A DNA stretch of 64,000 bases, from positions 124,001 to 188,000 of the forward strand of contig NZ_JASCTH010000007.1 in the NCBI RefSeq assembly GCF_030009775.1. Reading direction: 5' to 3'. The first letter of the stretch is position 1. Every line of letters starts with the position of its first letter. A program made the translations under genes and the position numbers. The stretch is from Actinoplanes sandaracinus (GTDB taxonomy: Bacteria > Actinomycetota > Actinomycetes > Mycobacteriales > Micromonosporaceae). A model generated the notes under the pieces. The model did no database searches. It saw only the letters and a program-made list of their open reading frames with translations, and was not told where the DNA came from. Below, piece by piece: positions 61,304 through 64,000 of the stretch.

Positions 61304-61936
61304 ATGGTCAGGCAGGACTATCTGGACACGGCGGCGGTGGCCACCACGCTTCTGGCCGACCCGGCGGTGGCCCGCTGCTGGACGGAGCCGAGCTGCCTGC
61401 GCAAGTTCCGGGTCTGCGGGGTCGCCGGGCATCTGGCCGGCCAGGTCACCCAGGTCGTCGGCGTGCTGGACAGCGAACCGCCCGGCACGGCACCGGTGTC
61501 GTTGGTGGAGCACTACGGCCGGTCGACGTGGACCGACGGGGACATCGACAGCGCGCTCAACACCGGCATCCGGCAGAGCGGCGAGGACACCGCCGCCGCC
61601 GGAGTGACCGCCATGCACACCGAGGTCACCGCCGCCCTCACCGATCTGCGGCGGCGGCTTCCCGCCGAACCCGTGGAGCGGATCATCCAGCTGCCGTGGG
61701 GGCCGTGGGCGTTGACGCTGGACGACTTCCTCACCACCCGGATGCTGGAGATCGCGGTGCACTCCGACGACCTGGCCGTCAGCGTCGGCGTGGCGACCCC
61801 GGTCCTGCCCCCGTCGGCGCTGGAGACGGTTCTCGATCTGCTGTGCCGGTGGTCGGCGTCCCGGCACGGCGGGACGGCCGTGCTGCGTGCCCTGGCCCGG
61901 CATGAGCGGGCGCCCACCGGGATCGCCGCCCTCTGA
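61304..61936 (+). CDS. Maleylpyruvate isomerase-like (MDMPI/DinB) protein
   Basis: 210 residues. The N-terminal MDMPI helix bundle (YLDTAAVATTLL, VAGHLAGQVTQVV, HSDDLAVSVG with the conserved His) is typical of mycothiol-dependent isomerases and related thiol transferases. It may act on a mycothiol adduct; substrate unknown. ATG 61304 is favoured over GTG 61295 because GGGAGG lies 8 bases upstream. Stands alone. Confidence 0.82.
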   Translation: MVRQDYLDTAAVATTLLADPAVARCWTEPSCLRKFRVCGVAGHLAGQVTQVVGVLDSEPPGTAPVSLVEHYGRSTWTDGDIDSALNTGIRQSGEDTAAAGVTAMHTEVTAALTDLRRRLPAEPVERIIQLPWGPWALTLDDFLTTRMLEIAVHSDDLAVSVGVATPVLPPSALETVLDLLCRWSASRHGGTAVLRALARHERAPTGIAAL

Positions 61937-62019
61937 CCGGCAACCCACCGCCCGGCCGCACCGGACCAGCAGCTCTGCCGCCCACCCCAAGGGACCAGCG
62001 GCCGCGTCGCCAGACCGGA

Positions 62020-62889
62020 TCAGCGGCCGCCCGCCAGCAGGTCGGAGAGCGTGACCGGCTCCAGGCCGCGCCGGCGCAGGCCGGCGAGGATCTCGGGAAG
62101 CGCGTCGTCGGTGTAGAGGGCGTTGGCCTCGGTGACGTGCAGGATGATGACCGATCCCGGCTTGACCTGCGACAGCACCGCGTTCACGACCGGCGCCGGA
62201 CCGCGGGCGAACGGATCCCCGCTGACCACGTCGCCGTCGACCACGGTGACACCGAGCGGCGCCAGGGCCTGCAGCGCCTTCCGGTCGTGGCAGAGGCCGG
62301 GGAACCGGAAGTAGCGGGTCTGCCTGCCGCCGAACGGCTCCAGCGCCCGGAACGTCTTGGCGACGTCCTCGGTCATCGCGTCCGCCGGCACCCGCGGCAG
62401 GTTGTAGCAGTCGCCGGTGAAAGCCGCGTGCTCATAACTGTGGTTGGCGATCTCGAACCGCGGGTTGCCGGCGATCCGGCGGGTGACCTCGGGGTACTGC
62501 TCGGCCCACTGGCCGGTGACGAAGAACGTGGCGGGAATCCCGCGCTGCTCCAGCATGCCCAGCAGGCGCAGGTTCGCGTAGGAGGCGACCTCGCCCCGCT
62601 TCAGCCGGGCGATCATCGCGTCGGTCATGTCGGCGTCGAACGTCAGCGCCACCTGTTGGCGGTCACGAGGACCGTTCTGGATCACCGGCGGCAGGACGCC
62701 GGGACTGCTCGCGCCCGGCTGCCGGGCCGGCGCGGATCCCGACTGCGCGGCCGACGGGTTCGGCGCCGCGGGCGCGGCCTCGACGACCGGGCCGGACGCC
62801 CGCACGGGCGCGGGCGTGGGCTGCGCGGAGGAGCATCCGGACAGGACGAGCGCCGCGCAGAGGGCGAGGAGTCGCGGAGGGATCGACAT
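62020..62889 (-). CDS. Polysaccharide deacetylase lipoprotein (NodB)
   Basis: 289 residues. Signal with lipobox LVLSGC, Ala/Pro-rich linker (about 25-75), then NodB domain: ALTFDADMTD (catalytic D), EIANHSYEHAAF (metal His), FRFPGLCHDRKAL and IILHVTEAN. Removes N-acetyl groups from peptidoglycan or chitin-like polymers at the surface. ATG 62889 with GGAGGGATC upstream. Divergent from the CadD-like gene. Confidence 0.9.
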   Translation of the reverse strand: MSIPPRLLALCAALVLSGCSSAQPTPAPVRASGPVVEAAPAAPNPSAAQSGSAPARQPGASSPGVLPPVIQNGPRDRQQVALTFDADMTDAMIARLKRGEVASYANLRLLGMLEQRGIPATFFVTGQWAEQYPEVTRRIAGNPRFEIANHSYEHAAFTGDCYNLPRVPADAMTEDVAKTFRALEPFGGRQTRYFRFPGLCHDRKALQALAPLGVTVVDGDVVSGDPFARGPAPVVNAVLSQVKPGSVIILHVTEANALYTDDALPEILAGLRRRGLEPVTLSDLLAGGR

Positions 62890-62996
62890 GCCCGCGACGA
62901 TGCCATCGCTCCCGCCCCGCCGCCACACCGCCCCCGCCCGGCCGATGATCACGCCATGAGAAGCTGGTCGCCGTCACGATCCCGGTGGAGGCCGAA

Positions 62997-63593
62997 TTGA
63001 ACGCGGGCGTCATCGGGCAGGCGGTGGGCCTGTTCACGGCCACCAACATCGACGACATCGTGATCCTGGCCCTGTTCTTCGCCCGGGGCGCCGGGCGCCG
63101 CCACACGACCCGCGACATCCTCACCGGCCAGTACCTCGGGTTCGCGGGCATCGTCGCCGTCGCCGTCGCGGCCGCTATCGGAGTGACGTTCCTGCCCGGC
63201 GCGGCCCTTCCCTACCTCGGTCTGCTGCCGCTGCTGCTCGGTGTCAAGGCGGCGGCGCAGGCGTGGCGAGACCGCGGCGAGGACGAGGACGACGACGTCA
63301 GCGGTACGGGCGGGCCGGGCGTTCTGACGGTCGCCTCGGTCACGTTCGCGAACGGCGGCGACAACATCGGCGTCTACGTCCCCGTCTTCGCGACCACGGG
63401 CGCCGGCGGCATGGTCGTCTTCGTGGCGGTGTTCCTGCTGCTGGTCGCCGTCTGGGTGGCGGCCGGCCGGTTCTTCGCCACCCGCCCGGTGGTGGCGAGG
63501 GCGCTCGGCCGCTGGGGCCACGTCCTGCTGCCGGTGGTGCTGATCGGCGTCGGCGTGCTGATCCTGGCCGAAGGCGGAGCGTTCGGGCTGTAG
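62997..63593 (+). CDS. CadD-family cadmium/cation resistance transporter
   Basis: 198 residues, about six helices: LFTATNIDDIVILALFF, GQYLGFAGIVAVAVAAAIGV, YLGLLPLLLGVKAA, then VASVTFANGGDNIGVYVPVF, the pattern of CadD/TerC-like cation exporters. TTG 62997 is chosen because GGTGGAGG is 5-6 bases upstream; a GTG at 62985 lies inside that site. Likely moves divalent or toxic cations. Confidence 0.85.
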   Translation: MNAGVIGQAVGLFTATNIDDIVILALFFARGAGRRHTTRDILTGQYLGFAGIVAVAVAAAIGVTFLPGAALPYLGLLPLLLGVKAAAQAWRDRGEDEDDDVSGTGGPGVLTVASVTFANGGDNIGVYVPVFATTGAGGMVVFVAVFLLLVAVWVAAGRFFATRPVVARALGRWGHVLLPVVLIGVGVLILAEGGAFGL

Positions 63594-63613
63594 GACGGAC
63601 CCCGGGCCGGGCG

Positions 63614-64000
63614 TCAGAGCTGGACGACCTGGCCGACGCGCGGCGGGGTGCGGCCGTCCAGAACCTCCAGCCAGGCCCGCCGCAGGTCCTCGGGGCCGGC
63701 GCCGGCCCGCACATCGAGCCACTGCCCGGCCACCGCGGCGAAACGCTTCCAGGCCTCGGCGAACCGCTCGTCCAGGCCGTCGCGGCCCCAGTCCTGGCGG
63801 CGTTTGCGCATCTGCACCGGGGCGAAGAACACCTCGCCGGCGGCGTCGGCGTTGGGAATCCGGTTGGTGAGGCCGACGGCGATGTCACGCACGAGGTGGT
63901 CGCCGAGCCGGGCACGGAGGGCGGCGCGGGTGTCCGGCGCCCCGGACAGGTCGAGGTAGACCGAGGACTTCGTACCGAGGTCCTCGACGGCGTCGTAGGT
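63614..64000 (-). CDS. DUF2855-family protein, 3' part
   Basis: Open frame continues to the end of the window; 128 residues are visible. TYDAVEDLGTKSSVYLDLSG, then GDHLVRDIAVGLTN, GEVFFAPVQMRKRRQDWG, FAEAWKRFAAVAGQWLDV and the final RVGQVVQL match DUF2855 proteins. No function is established for the family. The missing 5' part lies beyond base 64000. Confidence 0.88.
   Translation of the reverse strand, partial: TYDAVEDLGTKSSVYLDLSGAPDTRAALRARLGDHLVRDIAVGLTNRIPNADAAGEVFFAPVQMRKRRQDWGRDGLDERFAEAWKRFAAVAGQWLDVRAGAGPEDLRRAWLEVLDGRTPPRVGQVVQL

Overview
The window reads as chromosome of a high-GC actinomycete. The signs are frequent GTG/TTG starts, many 4-base GTGA/ATGA gene overlaps, several F420-linked protein families, a mycothiol-isomerase-like protein, SARP/AfsR regulators and snapalysin. 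The mix resembles Micromonosporaceae such as Actinoplanes, but that is an inference without a species marker. No rRNA, tRNA, CRISPR array, transposase or integrase was seen.

Region by region: 0-4.2 kb holds carbohydrate genes (a partial YesL/DUF624 membrane protein coupled to a GH42 beta-galactosidase, convergent with a GH67 alpha-glucuronidase). 4.2-7.7 kb is a less GC-rich, gene-poor block carrying a three-gene toxin / antitoxin / SecB-like chaperone (TAC) module and a membrane protein of unknown function. 7.9-14.6 kb has a Baeyer-Villiger monooxygenase coupled to an SMP-30/gluconolactonase-like propeller, a secreted SGNH esterase, a PEP-mutase-like protein and an oxidoreductase facing an HxlR regulator. 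14.65-15.7 kb is a decayed strip with three pseudogene fragments. 15.7-17.7 kb has a META-like protein, a 33-residue membrane peptide, and an SPFH/ribbon-helix-helix pair under a long palindrome. 17.7-21.5 kb is an export cluster (permease, ATPase, adaptor with peptidoglycan-binding domain, lipoprotein) next to a small secreted peptide resembling the lactococcin-972 family. An ECF sigma factor, its membrane partner and a SARP regulator follow to 23.8 kb.

24-39.8 kb mixes signalling and small-molecule genes: a GAF/PAS histidine kinase, an MFS exporter, an F420-class PPOX protein, an EAL-DICT protein, a MarR gene followed by an F420 reductase-like gene and DoxX, a snapalysin-type protease, a SpoIIE phosphatase, a GGDEF cyclase and a ZIP transporter. 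39.9-44.3 kb is a tight homogentisate operon (HPPD, an intergenic gap, then HGO, an unassigned protein and fumarylacetoacetase in 4-base overlaps). The tyrosine-derived flow would be 4-hydroxyphenylpyruvate to homogentisate to maleylacetoacetate to fumarate and acetoacetate, with no recognisable isomerase except possibly the unassigned protein.

44.5-64 kb contains a GT4 glycosyltransferase, small YciI and SnoaL-like proteins, a secreted GH5 cellulase with a C-terminal CBM, an LLM-class flavin/F420 protein, a three-gene MarR-EVE operon facing a large AfsR-like regulator, an EthA-like Baeyer-Villiger monooxygenase facing an AraC regulator, an iron-storage pair (bacterioferritin-associated ferredoxin and bacterioferritin) with an IdeR-like box and a hairpin over the ribosome-binding site, a polysaccharide deacetylase lipoprotein, a CadD-like transporter and the 3' part of a DUF2855 gene running off the window. 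The most interesting candidates are the TAC module, the lactococcin-972-like cluster, the homogentisate operon's unassigned member and the bfr leader hairpin.
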